7,211 nucleotides of DNA from VFZL01 sp046734915. GTDB lineage: Bacteria; Acidobacteriota; Vicinamibacteria; Vicinamibacterales; CAVVIG01. The notes under the pieces are model-generated. The model did not search any database and was not told the DNA's origin. It saw nothing but the letters and a program-made list of their open reading frames with translations. Where the stretch lies: contig JBKPSC010000204.1 of the NCBI GenBank assembly GCA_046734915.1, forward strand, positions 1-7,211, read 5' to 3'. Position numbers and translations under genes: made by a program. Shown in pieces: positions 1-6,677 of the stretch (the first letter of the stretch is position 1; each line of letters begins with the position of its first letter).

Positions 1-149
1 TCGGTTGCTTCGGAGCGGGTCATGCCCACCCGCAAAGTAGTGCCGGCAATGATGAGTGGCTCGCTGGGGGATTGAACCCGCGCTTGGGCAATCATCGCGG
101 TCGCCAAAGCCAACGCCATGATCGACTCAAACGCCTTGATGAGATGCAT
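1..149 (-). CDS. Secreted protein, N-terminal part only (runs off window)
   Basis: An open frame begins at ATG 149-147 and runs off the left edge after 49 codons, so the C-terminus is not visible. The first 23 or so residues (MHLIKAFESIMALALATAMI, then AQA) form a basic start plus hydrophobic core ending in AQA, which reads as a Sec signal peptide; the product is probably periplasmic or secreted. The start is supported by a good ribosome site, AGGAG at 159-155, five bases upstream. The mature part begins with a stretch ending LRVGMTRSEAT. This 'GMTRSE' motif recalls the short GM(T/S)xxEV motif seen in BamE/SmpA-like and related small exported proteins, but that is only a hint. It was not in the supplied long-ORF set because it is cut by the edge. 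Function unknown. Confidence 0.6.
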   Translation of the reverse strand, partial: MHLIKAFESIMALALATAMIAQARVQSPSEPLIIAGTTLRVGMTRSEAT

Positions 150-401
150 ACCCTCTCCTGCGTTGGTCTACAGGAATGATGGCGCGAGGGGGAGCGTCTG
201 GCAGCACATCAATCGCCACTGCGGCAGCCGTGGGGTCCAGGGGAATCTTCGCCATCGTGTCGGTTCGGATCGCGAGCACCTCGGCCTCCCGACCTGAACG
301 CCAGCAGCGGCCCGAGCGAGAACGATCGCGACGACGCGGCCCGACATGTCGATTGTGCTTGCAAGGCGTGTGCGCAGGCTGGCCTGGTTTGGTTGGTTCA
401 T
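127..401 (-). other. Doubtful small ORF, possibly frameshifted
   Basis: Between the DUF169 remnant and the secreted protein there is no firm gene. Two overlapping frames could together make one small protein. One starts at ATG 401-399 (MNQPNQASLRTRLAS) and reads sensibly to about position 295. The next frame continues with EAEVLAIRTDTMAKIPLDPT and ends at TGA 129-127, overlapping the start of the next gene. Joining them needs a single-base indel near 290-300. The ATG overlaps the stop of the unrepaired DUF169 frame as ATGA, which could be chance. No family is recognised. The amino-acid mix of the second half is protein-like, but in DNA this GC-rich open frames occur by chance. The remaining bases 402-467 hold nothing recognisable. 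Confidence 0.2.
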
Positions 402-467
402 GTATTGGTTGAGCCTGCCTGCCCGAACTGGCTCTTGTGGCCCGTCCGGAGCACGGCACGCCCGCCG

Positions 468-1185
468 TCAAGGACGCGCAATGCTCGTGAGAACCGTTCG
501 CCTCTGCCTCTTGACGGCGACAGCTTACGCGCGTTGACGAACGCGCGGAGAATGGTGCGAAGACTCTCGACGACCGTGTCGAGCGTCGCGCCGGGGATGG
601 CCACGTAGGCCTCATTCTCGGACGCGCCGGTGTAGACTCGGTTGCCGACGCAGCCGAAGCTCGCGGACACCGTTTGTGAGTTGATCGCGGCCGGCAACAC
701 GGCACATGTGGGCCGATTCATCGTTGGCCCGACCCCTGCAACGCCAGCCAGCTGCGCTGCCTCGGTGATCAACATCAGTTGTCGCGCGTTGCCGCGAACG
801 AGGACCACGTCAGGCGAGGTCGACGCTGATGCCAGCGGCGCATACACCGCCGCCGCCGAGCGCCGTGGTCCACCTCGGGATGGCGGGCACTTCTTCCATC
901 CTGATGTACGACAGTCCCACCATGTTTTGAATCAGCCCCATCAACCGCTGCTGCTCTTCGGCTGACGTTTCAACGTGGTGGGTGTGCGCGCCGATCGGAC
1001 AGGCTTTATGGTCGTCGGCGAGGGTGAAAAAACGTGTCGCCGTCGGCCGCTTGCCGCCAGTAGTCACAGCTGGCCGGACCCGAACGATCAATACGCTTAA
1101 CACCCGCGGGTGGGCTGTCCGTAAACGCGATCGCGATGGCCGGCGACACGAGGTCCAGCAGTTCGGTCAGTGCATCCTGTGGCAT
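468..1185 (-). pseudogene. DUF169 family protein, frameshifted at about three sites
   Basis: The translation is clearly a DUF169 (PF02596-type) protein of unknown function, but it is spread over three frames. Segment one starts at ATG 1185 (MPQDALTELLDLVSPAIAIA) and includes PASCDYWRQAADGDTFF. Removing one base from the A6 run at 1027-1032 (T6 on the coding strand) continues into TLADDHKACPIGAHTH. Removing one base near 847-848 continues into VYAPLAS and PDVVLVRGNARQLMLITEAA, then RPTCAVLP, FGCVGNRVYTG and EAYVAIPG. Adding one base near 511-525 gives a basic tail (KRQRRTVL) and a stop at 470-468. The repaired length is 717 bases, about 238 residues, normal for the family, and the characteristic cysteines are all kept. 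The start lies 10 bases after the LinD-like stop, so it is probably co-transcribed. If the third repair is wrong, the frame ends at 398 instead. The indels may be real decay or assembly errors. Confidence 0.8.
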
Positions 1186-1195
1186 GGCAATCTCA

Positions 1196-2989
1196 TCAGA
1201 TCGATGACGCGCAGCATGGGCACCCGGGGCCCACCACAAACCGATTCCTCGCGGGCGCGCCGTCTTCAGTCGACGCGACCAGGGAGGCCGCGGCGACCGC
1301 GCGCGGCTTCGCGGGCGGGTCCGCCTCTGCGCGTGTGCCGTCACCGCGATAACCCGTCACGATCTCGAACTGGTGAGCGTCAATCGTCGACGTAATCTCG
1401 ATCGTTCGTGGGCCCACCGTCGCGAACCGGCTGAAAGGCTGACCGTTCGCCCGCACGGTCAGGTTCGTGATGCTCGGAAGATTCGACACCCGCCACCGCG
1501 TCGCGCTCCCGCGCTTGTCGGGTGCCGCCGCGTAGGTGACTACGTGCAGAATGCCGGTCGTTCGGTCATTCCAGGCTTGTGACACGCCGAGCGACGGGAA
1601 CTCGATGCCTTCGACCGTCGGCGCCGTGTATTTGTCCTGATGTCGGGCTTCGAACGCGCGCGTCCAGTCGCCGGGCCCGGCGACTTCGGCTGCCATCAGC
1701 ATGGCGCTCCCCTGCCCGCGCGGAAAGCCTTCCTTATTATTGAAGAACCAGCCGAACTGTTCCTGGTGTTCGCCAAAGACCTTTGGCTCGTACTCGCGCT
1801 CCGCCGCGGCCCGAAGACGCTCGTACGCGACATCGTCGCCCAGTTCTTTGGCCATGACCAGACCAGTGGAATTGGCTCGGATGTCGCCGCTACCCGTTCT
1901 CCATCCCAATGCGTTGGCGGTGCCCTCATAGAGCAGCCGGCCAAGCTCGGGATTCTGCGGCTGCATCAGATGCGCGGTGCCGAGACCGGCGGCCGCGTTG
2001 GCGCCGAAGTGAAACTTTTCGACTGGATCGTAGTAGCTGGTGATCGACTGCAGCTTGCCGTCCGATCCGACCTTCATGTAGTTCTCGCGGGTGTAGCCGA
2101 TGAAGTTCTCGAAGGCGCGGTGGGTGTTCTTCCCGAACACTTTGTCGTACAGGTGCATGCCCAGACCGCCGGCCGTGTTGCAGAAGATCCAGATCTTCGT
2201 GTTCTCGCACTGCGGTCCTTCGGGATGCGCGCGATACTGCGATTCGAGCCGTTCAGCGATGCGGTGCATATCCCACTCGAACGTCTCGTCGTGGTAGCCG
2301 GTCACCTTGAACGGACGGGCCCACTTGTCGTCGCCGGAGATGTACTTGTGCGTGGCCAGCAGCAGAAGAAACCAAGCGCGGAAGAACAGATACCCGTTGG
2401 CCCCGATCGGGTCGGGCTGCAGGCCCCAAGGCGCGACGCCATTGGCCGTCCAGCCGAAGCGGTTGTACTTGCCGCGCAGCGCCTCAGGAATCTGGGCCAT
2501 GATTGGCGGCGGATAGTTGGCGCGCTTCGGGTCGTCACTGATCTGGGTGAACCAGTCGATCGCCCCCCAATACGTTGGGTAGCGGCTGGCCAGTTCGTCG
2601 GCAATCCGGGTGTAGACCTCTCGCCACGCCGGCGTCTGGTCCGCCATCAGCAGCAGGCCGTAGGCCGAGTACGAGAGATCGAACCGACCGTAGCTCAAGA
2701 CGACAGGCGCGGTGTATTTGTCCCACCACGGATGCGGAATGCCGGCCGAGCTCCAGTCGTCTCTCGTCGTCGCCTTCTCCCAGAGAAAGCGCAGCCAGCC
2801 GGCGCCGCGCGGGGTCAATCCTGGGAACGACGAGACGTTGCGCAATGCCAGCGGTGGGGCGAGCGCGGCTGGCGCAGTGATTTGGGCAGCCGAATAGCTC
2901 GGAACCGCTGCGGCACCCGCCGCCGCCGCCACTGATTTCACGAAGCCGCGACGCGATAGTTTGGTCTGGTCAGCCACAGTTCGCTCCAT
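1196..2989 (-). CDS. Tat-exported linalool dehydratase/isomerase (LinD) family protein
   Basis: This 597-residue protein opens with a twin-arginine signal (SRRGFVK, residues 12-18, then an Ala-rich core to about 35), so it is folded before export to the periplasm. Residues of about 75-450 match the LinD (alpha,alpha)6-barrel family: SYSAYGLLLMADQTP (106-120) parallels LinD YAYGLASVALIDP; C261 and C270 have the same nine-residue offset as LinD active-site Cys171 and Cys180; and YDKVFG (281-286) and NSTGLVMAKELGD (373-385) also align. LinD converts linalool to myrcene or geraniol; the substrate here is unknown. By hand alignment the LinD His129 position holds W206, so chemistry may differ. It is about 200 residues longer than LinD, with a beta-rich region (about 470-548) and a tail ending GCPCCASSI. 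ATG 2989 lacks a clear ribosome site; GTG at 2977-2975, preceded by GGAG, may be the true start. It lies 30 bases after the cytochrome c gene. Confidence 0.82.
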   Translation of the reverse strand: MERTVADQTKLSRRGFVKSVAAAAGAAAVPSYSAAQITAPAALAPPLALRNVSSFPGLTPRGAGWLRFLWEKATTRDDWSSAGIPHPWWDKYTAPVVLSYGRFDLSYSAYGLLLMADQTPAWREVYTRIADELASRYPTYWGAIDWFTQISDDPKRANYPPPIMAQIPEALRGKYNRFGWTANGVAPWGLQPDPIGANGYLFFRAWFLLLLATHKYISGDDKWARPFKVTGYHDETFEWDMHRIAERLESQYRAHPEGPQCENTKIWIFCNTAGGLGMHLYDKVFGKNTHRAFENFIGYTRENYMKVGSDGKLQSITSYYDPVEKFHFGANAAAGLGTAHLMQPQNPELGRLLYEGTANALGWRTGSGDIRANSTGLVMAKELGDDVAYERLRAAAEREYEPKVFGEHQEQFGWFFNNKEGFPRGQGSAMLMAAEVAGPGDWTRAFEARHQDKYTAPTVEGIEFPSLGVSQAWNDRTTGILHVVTYAAAPDKRGSATRWRVSNLPSITNLTVRANGQPFSRFATVGPRTIEITSTIDAHQFEIVTGYRGDGTRAEADPPAKPRAVAAASLVASTEDGAPARNRFVVGPGCPCCASSI

Positions 2990-3019
2990 GGGTCTGCCGA
3001 ATCACGCCCGCTCGCAGCG

Positions 3020-3457
3020 TCACGGCTTGGGTGTGCGAAGCACCTTCAGGTACTCGACCACGGACCAGACCTCGTCTCTGGAGAGCTTGCCCGAGAAGGC
3101 CGGCATGTCGTCGACCTGTGTGCGCAACTGGATCGCGTGGCCGTTCCACACCCTGTAGAACAGCACGCCTTCCGAATTGATTTCGGTACGATACTCATCG
3201 GTCAGATCGGCGGCATGGTCGGAATCAGGGCCGTTCCCCTTGCCTTCCGGGCCATGACATCGGGCGCAATTCGCCGCAAAGACTGTCTTCCCGCGCGCCA
3301 CGACCGCCGCGGACGATGACAGCGGGCTTTTCTCATCGCGACCGCCGGACGGAATCAGCCACCCTTGGTACTGAGCGACAGCGCTACCGGTCAATCCCAG
3401 GAGCAATGCCGCAACGGCGGCGCCGACGTGCCATCGATGCCTGGATGAGGAGGCCAC
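3020..3457 (-). CDS. Small exported class I c-type cytochrome
   Basis: This 145-residue protein has an N-terminal signal peptide (basic SRHRWH, hydrophobic AAVAALLLGLTG, likely cut after AVA at 28). It has one haem c site, CARCH at 64-68 (Cys64, Cys67, axial His68), in the usual setting GKTVFAANCARCHGPEGKGN. DDMPAF at 116-121 supplies Met118 as the probable sixth ligand, and the C-terminal helix DEVWSVVEYLKVL (128-140) is typical of class I cytochromes. It should work in the periplasm as a one-electron carrier, and could serve a PQQ dehydrogenase such as the one at 6902 or an enzyme of its own operon. The start is GTG at 3457-3455, the only usable start before the signal peptide. It lies two bases after the stop of the hydrolase remnant, so translation was probably coupled to that gene. 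It is intact although its upstream partner is broken. Confidence 0.92.
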   Translation of the reverse strand: MASSSRHRWHVGAAVAALLLGLTGSAVAQYQGWLIPSGGRDEKSPLSSSAAVVARGKTVFAANCARCHGPEGKGNGPDSDHAADLTDEYRTEINSEGVLFYRVWNGHAIQLRTQVDDMPAFSGKLSRDEVWSVVEYLKVLRTPKP

Positions 3458-3459
3458 CG

Positions 3460-3690
3460 CTACTTCGATCCGGCCAACGCGGCCACGAATCGCTCCGTGG
3501 TCAGCAGCGCATGCGCGTAAATCGCGTAACCTCGAGCGACGCTTTCAGCTCGGTTGGATTGAAGCCGGCCACCGCATCGCTCGGCACGGTGGCGTGGTAC
3601 CCGAACTCCACGCTCTTCCAAAGCGTCGACTCGATACACGTATCCGCGCGCATCATTAGCAGCGTCACGCAGCATGCGTGCATGATGGCT
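3460..3690 (-). pseudogene. Isochorismatase-family cysteine hydrolase, C-terminal fragment, frameshifted
   Basis: The minus-strand translation reads MRADTCIESTLWKS then FGYHATVPSDAVAGFNPTEL, matching the C-terminal half of isochorismatase/nicotinamidase-like hydrolases. There the Cys in TCIEST is the nucleophile, and the VPSDAVAGF strand-loop is typical. After LEVTRF the frame is lost; deleting or adding a base near 3518-3522 restores YAHALLTTERFVAALAGSK and the stop TAG at 3462-3460. The N-terminal half, which should carry the catalytic Asp and Lys, is not found: bases 3691-3906 have stops in all three minus frames and no convincing match. The product is therefore unlikely to be active. The stop sits two bases before the GTG of the cytochrome c gene, showing it was once the upstream member of that operon. 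The left limit of similarity (about 3690) is approximate. Confidence 0.65.
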
Positions 3691-3906
3691 CCCGGACAGG
3701 CCCAGTCAGTGCCAGGCTTCTTCAACCTTTACGCGCGAATCTATCGCAGAACAGTGGTGAGAACGCGTGACAAAACGGGGGCAAGATGCCACTTTGGAAT
3801 GAAGTCTTTCCAGAGGCGAGAATCTCGTCGCTAAGAGCATCGCCACTGCGCGCCCGTGAGAGCAGGGGCCCGCCGATGGTCAGTCCCGACGTCAAGATTG
3901 GCGAAA

Positions 3907-4356
3907 CTACTTCAGTTCCTTCCGGCCGTCCTTGGAGAAACCGTAGGGAACCACGCTATCAATGGTTGCCGGCAGCGGCGTGGACGTCGCCTTCATCACG
4001 AGGGGTGAGCCAGGCGTGTATTCAAAGAGAGAGCAGGCGTAATACCGGTCGTCGCGGACCGCCGGCTCCATACCGCCGGTCACGATCAGGAGTTCACCCA
4101 TCCGCTCCGTCTTCGCGCCGACCGACGAGGACGCGTTCCACAGACGCACTTCCTCACTCTGGCTCGTGCGGTTCTTGATCTTGAACCAGCAGTTGGCCTG
4201 CGCCTTCAGGGCGAGTGCCTCGTCGACCGGTTGCAGCGTTTGCACGGTCGTGCCGCTGCTGTCGGCGCTGGTCGCCTGCCCGCACCCGACGAGTCCGAAA
4301 CCCGCGAGCAGCGCAACGACTCCAAGTCCCACCACGTTCGGCCTTCTAATCACCAC
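3907..4356 (-). CDS. Putative lipoprotein of unknown function
   Basis: This 149-residue protein starts with a lipoprotein signal: basic MVIRRP, a hydrophobic segment (VVGLGVVALLAGFG) and lipobox LVGC ending at Cys25. It should be lipidated and anchored at a membrane facing the periplasm. The residue after Cys25 is Gly, so inner-membrane retention by an Asp+2 signal is not indicated. The mature part is Ser/Thr-rich at first, then beta-like (CWFKIKNRTSQSEEVRLWN, GELLIVTGG). Cys56 and Cys108 could form a disulfide. The start is GTG 4356-4354, chosen because AGGAG lies nine bases upstream and the signal peptide begins there. About 216 bases separate it from the hydrolase remnant, so it may be its own unit. 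No family is recognised. Bases 4357-4524 hold no gene; a perfect 12-base palindrome (AGCCAGCTGGCT, 4514-4525) overlaps the end of the next gene upstream. Confidence 0.7.
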   Translation of the reverse strand: MVIRRPNVVGLGVVALLAGFGLVGCGQATSADSSGTTVQTLQPVDEALALKAQANCWFKIKNRTSQSEEVRLWNASSSVGAKTERMGELLIVTGGMEPAVRDDRYYACSLFEYTPGSPLVMKATSTPLPATIDSVVPYGFSKDGRKELK

Positions 4357-4524
4357 GGATCAGCACTCCTGGTCCCATTTCTCGTGACCACTCGACGAGC
4401 AAGCCAAACTCGGGCCAATCAGAGCCAGCGCCCCTGCACGTGGTGGTCGGCAGCTCAGCTACCAATGCGCGGATGAGAAGCCAAGCTCAGGCATCCGCCC
4501 TGCTTTCGCGCGCAGCCAGCTGGC

Positions 4525-5016
4525 TCACTCTTGTTGAGGTGGGCTGTTTGGATGAACGGCGCGGCTCGCCTCGGCAACCCAATACTCTGCACGTCCGGCG
4601 AGTCGAGTACGCAAGTCGTCGCCGACGTCGAGCTTGGGGCACGTGTCAGACACGTAGGCGAGCCAGTGCTCGACGTATATCGCGAGCCACACCTCGTAGT
4701 CTTCGAGCGCCGCGGCATTTCGAACGATCGACAGCAGACGCTTGGCCCAGACGTCGAAGCGTGATTCGGCCAGCCCGATCACGCGAACCGGATAGGGATC
4801 CGGGTGTTGTCCTGCGCGTTCGACCTCGTCGAGTTCACGGTCGATGTGAACGAGCGCATCTGTGGCGACGAGCGTCGCCGCGTTCCAGGCCTCGTGCCGG
4901 CTGTCGTGCTGAGGGAACGGGTTGCCGCCCTCGACCGGGTCGCGATGCGACCAACGGGCCGCCGCTGACGATCGAAGGGCGTCGGGGAATCCGCCGGCCG
5001 GCGGTGTCTCGGACAT
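4525..5016 (-). CDS. Hypothetical helical cytoplasmic protein
   Basis: This 163-residue protein has no signal peptide or membrane segment and is probably cytoplasmic. The first 40 residues and the last 12 (HPNSPPQQE) look disordered. Residues of about 41-150 are rich in alternating acidic, basic and hydrophobic positions with many Trp and Tyr (ALVHIDRELDEVERAG, SRFDVWAKRLLSIVRNAAAL, EDYEVWLAIYVEHWLAYVSD), suggesting a compact bundle of three or four helices. There is one Cys (126). The ATG at 5016-5014 is preceded by AGGA eight bases upstream, which supports this start. The stop overlaps the palindrome at 4514-4525. It follows the P450 in the same direction after 165 bases with no gene. No family is recognised; it is accepted because of its ribosome site and plausible composition, but it could be lineage-specific. 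Confidence 0.6.
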   Translation of the reverse strand: MSETPPAGGFPDALRSSAAARWSHRDPVEGGNPFPQHDSRHEAWNAATLVATDALVHIDRELDEVERAGQHPDPYPVRVIGLAESRFDVWAKRLLSIVRNAAALEDYEVWLAIYVEHWLAYVSDTCPKLDVGDDLRTRLAGRAEYWVAEASRAVHPNSPPQQE

Positions 5017-5178
5017 CAGCTGGATCCTAGTGGAACCAGATTAGCGCCGATGCCGTGAGCAGCCCGGTCAGGGCGCGAGCGAGAGTTTGGCCGGTGAGCA
5101 ACGGCGGAAGAAGGTTGAGCGACCGCAGGCGGCAAGGCAACCGGGGGTTGGTCGGCACTTGATCAAGGAATCAAGGAA

Positions 5179-5241
5179 GAACTAAGAACCCTGAACTGAG
5201 AAGGTCGGAGTTCTGACCTCTGAGTTCTCAGTTCTCAGTTC
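5179..5241. repeat. Imperfect inverted repeat of GAACTGAGAA-type units at the P450 3' end
   Basis: GAACTAAGAA (5179-5188) and GAACTGAGAA (5193-5202) on the left face two overlapping copies of the reverse unit TTCTCAGTTC (5225-5234 and 5232-5241, seven-base period). The inner arms GGTC (5203-5206) and GACC (5215-5218) close a hairpin with an 8-base loop. The whole can fold as a long imperfect stem. A small tandem ATCAAGGA x2 lies just beside it (5162-5177). Because the P450 stop codon is at 5184-5182, the repeat supplies the last 17 or so codons of that gene. It may act as a terminator or mRNA stabiliser for the P450, but it has no clear T run. Similar short repeats are common extragenic elements in some GC-rich bacteria; that link is from general knowledge, not checked. 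Confidence 0.6.
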
Positions 5242-6615
5242 GACGCGCATGCGCAGGCCGTTCTTCGGCCGCACGGTCACCAGTTGCGTGGGCGTCACCT
5301 CCTGGTCGGGCTCGAGCGTCAGCCGCCAGCGCTGCGCCAGGGTCGCGAGGATCAGCCGCGCTTCCATCATCGCGAAGCCGTTGCCGATGCAGACTCGCGG
5401 GCCGCCACCGAAGGGCAGATACGCGCCGCGCGGAATGCGGTCTTCCCATCCGCGCGCAAACCGCTCCGGGTCGAACCGCTCGGGGGCATCGAAGAAGCGC
5501 GGGTCGCGATGAAGGGCGAACATGTTCGCTGTCACAAGACTGCCTTTCGGCACGACGTATCCGCCGATCTCGACGTCCTCGATCGGCTCGCGGGCGACCC
5601 CCGCTGCCGGCGGATACAGCCGCATGGCTTCGCGCACAACCATCTCCGTGTACGGCAGGTTCGCGAGGTCGGCGGGCGTTGGCGTGCGCCCCTGAAGGGC
5701 GCGTCGAATCTCGTCCAGCAACTTCGCCTCGACTTCGGGATGCCGCGACAGCAGGTACCACGTCCACGTCAGCGCCATGGCGGTCGTTTCATGGCCCGCC
5801 AGGAACAGCGTCATCATCTCGTCGCGAAGCTGGCGATCGGACATCCGCAGGCCGCTGTCCTCGTCGAAGGCGGCGAGGAGCATCGACAGCAGATCGTGCC
5901 GCGTGTCGTCGCGACTCGCCCGCCGCGCGATGATGAGCGCGTACAGCATCTCGTCAAACGCCGCCAGTGCCCGGCGCTCGCGACGATTCCGCGCCGTCGG
6001 CACCCATGCCGGCGTGCGAAGCACCGAGTTCAACCGCTGGTTGGCGGCGTCGAGGACCGCGAGCATCAGCCGGCCGAGCTCCTCCGCTTGACCGGTGACA
6101 TCCGCTCCGAAGAGCGACTGGACGACGATGCCCATCGTCAGCTTCGCCATCTCGGCGTCGACCTCGAGCACCGAGCCGTCTGCGAACGCGTCGCTCATGC
6201 GGAGCGCATGCCGCACCATCTCGGCGCCGTAACTCACGAGCTGCGCGTGGTGGAACGCGGGCTGCATGAGCTTGCGCTGCTGCTTCCAGAGCGCGCCGTC
6301 GCTCGTCAACAACCCGTCTCCGGCGAACGGACCGAACGCCTGTCTGATGAATCGAGACTTGTGGAACTTGTCAGGCTGGTCGATCAGGATCTGCCGCGCC
6401 AGATCGGGATGCGCGAGCTGATACACATGGAGCGGACCGACACGGTAGTACGCGATATCGCCGTGCTCCCGCGCGATGTTCAACCCGAACGCGAGGGGGT
6501 CGAACGGGAACCGCTTCGGCATCATCTGGCCGATGGCGGCGAGCAGGAAGTTGATGCGGGGGCCGGGCGGCCGCCGCAGACCAGCAGCACGACGCGCGTC
6601 CGTCTGCCGCGACAT
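5182..6615 (-). CDS. Cytochrome P450 monooxygenase
   Basis: This 477-residue protein has every P450 landmark in order: a proline-rich start (RPPGPR, 15-20), the helix C motif WKQQR (W110, R114), the I-helix oxygen-activation motif AGHETT (273-278), the K-helix ExxR (E329, R332), the PERF region (378-386), and the haem loop FGGGPRVCIG (402-411) with Cys409 as thiolate ligand. Length and spacing are normal. There is no N-terminal membrane anchor or signal peptide, so it is a cytoplasmic bacterial P450 needing separate ferredoxin and reductase partners, none of which are in this window. The substrate is not predictable; P450s of this general type oxidise fatty acids, terpenoids and other hydrophobic compounds. 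The frame is open to 7101, but ATG 6615 is chosen: it has AGGA 11 bases upstream, precedes the PPGP region, and the extension would lie antisense to the PQQ dehydrogenase. The last 17 residues (after VELR) come from a repeat. Confidence 0.96.
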   Translation of the reverse strand: MSRQTDARRAAGLRRPPGPRINFLLAAIGQMMPKRFPFDPLAFGLNIAREHGDIAYYRVGPLHVYQLAHPDLARQILIDQPDKFHKSRFIRQAFGPFAGDGLLTSDGALWKQQRKLMQPAFHHAQLVSYGAEMVRHALRMSDAFADGSVLEVDAEMAKLTMGIVVQSLFGADVTGQAEELGRLMLAVLDAANQRLNSVLRTPAWVPTARNRRERRALAAFDEMLYALIIARRASRDDTRHDLLSMLLAAFDEDSGLRMSDRQLRDEMMTLFLAGHETTAMALTWTWYLLSRHPEVEAKLLDEIRRALQGRTPTPADLANLPYTEMVVREAMRLYPPAAGVAREPIEDVEIGGYVVPKGSLVTANMFALHRDPRFFDAPERFDPERFARGWEDRIPRGAYLPFGGGPRVCIGNGFAMMEARLILATLAQRWRLTLEPDQEVTPTQLVTVRPKNGLRMRVELRTENSEVRTPTFSVQGS

Positions 6616-6642
6616 GACGCAATTGATCCTACGACAATCCGC

Positions 6643-6657
6643 AAAGTGTACGACTTT
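6643..6657. promoter_or_regulatory. Possible operator palindrome upstream of P450
   Basis: AAAGT and ACTTT flank a five-base centre (AAAGTGTACGACTTT), an inverted repeat 28 bases upstream of the P450 start codon. On the minus strand it contains TACACT, which resembles a -10 box. This could be a promoter with an overlapping repressor site, but arms of five bases arise often by chance and no -35 box with normal spacing is visible (TTGGAA is 20 bases away). It also sits next to the decayed WD40-like fragment. Weak call. Confidence 0.22.
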
Positions 6658-6677
6658 GTTCCGGATCGCGTTCCAAC

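Noticed and set aside
398..847. 149-codon minus ORF as a complete stand-alone gene
   Set aside because: It is the middle and end of the DUF169 protein; its apparent ATG is created by the upstream frameshift, and the conserved N-terminal half continues in other frames.
468..1185. Programmed frameshifting in the DUF169 gene
   Set aside because: Three separate shifts of mixed direction, without slippery heptamers or following stem structures, fit mutation or sequence error better than recoding.
1640..2935. 431-codon plus-strand ORF opposite the LinD-like gene
   Set aside because: Shadow frame produced by high GC at third positions; no domain recognised, while the minus strand has a Tat signal and LinD family motifs.
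4514..4525. Perfect 12-base palindrome AGCCAGCTGGCT as a terminator
   Set aside because: There is no loop and no following T run, and it overlaps a stop codon; too short to call.
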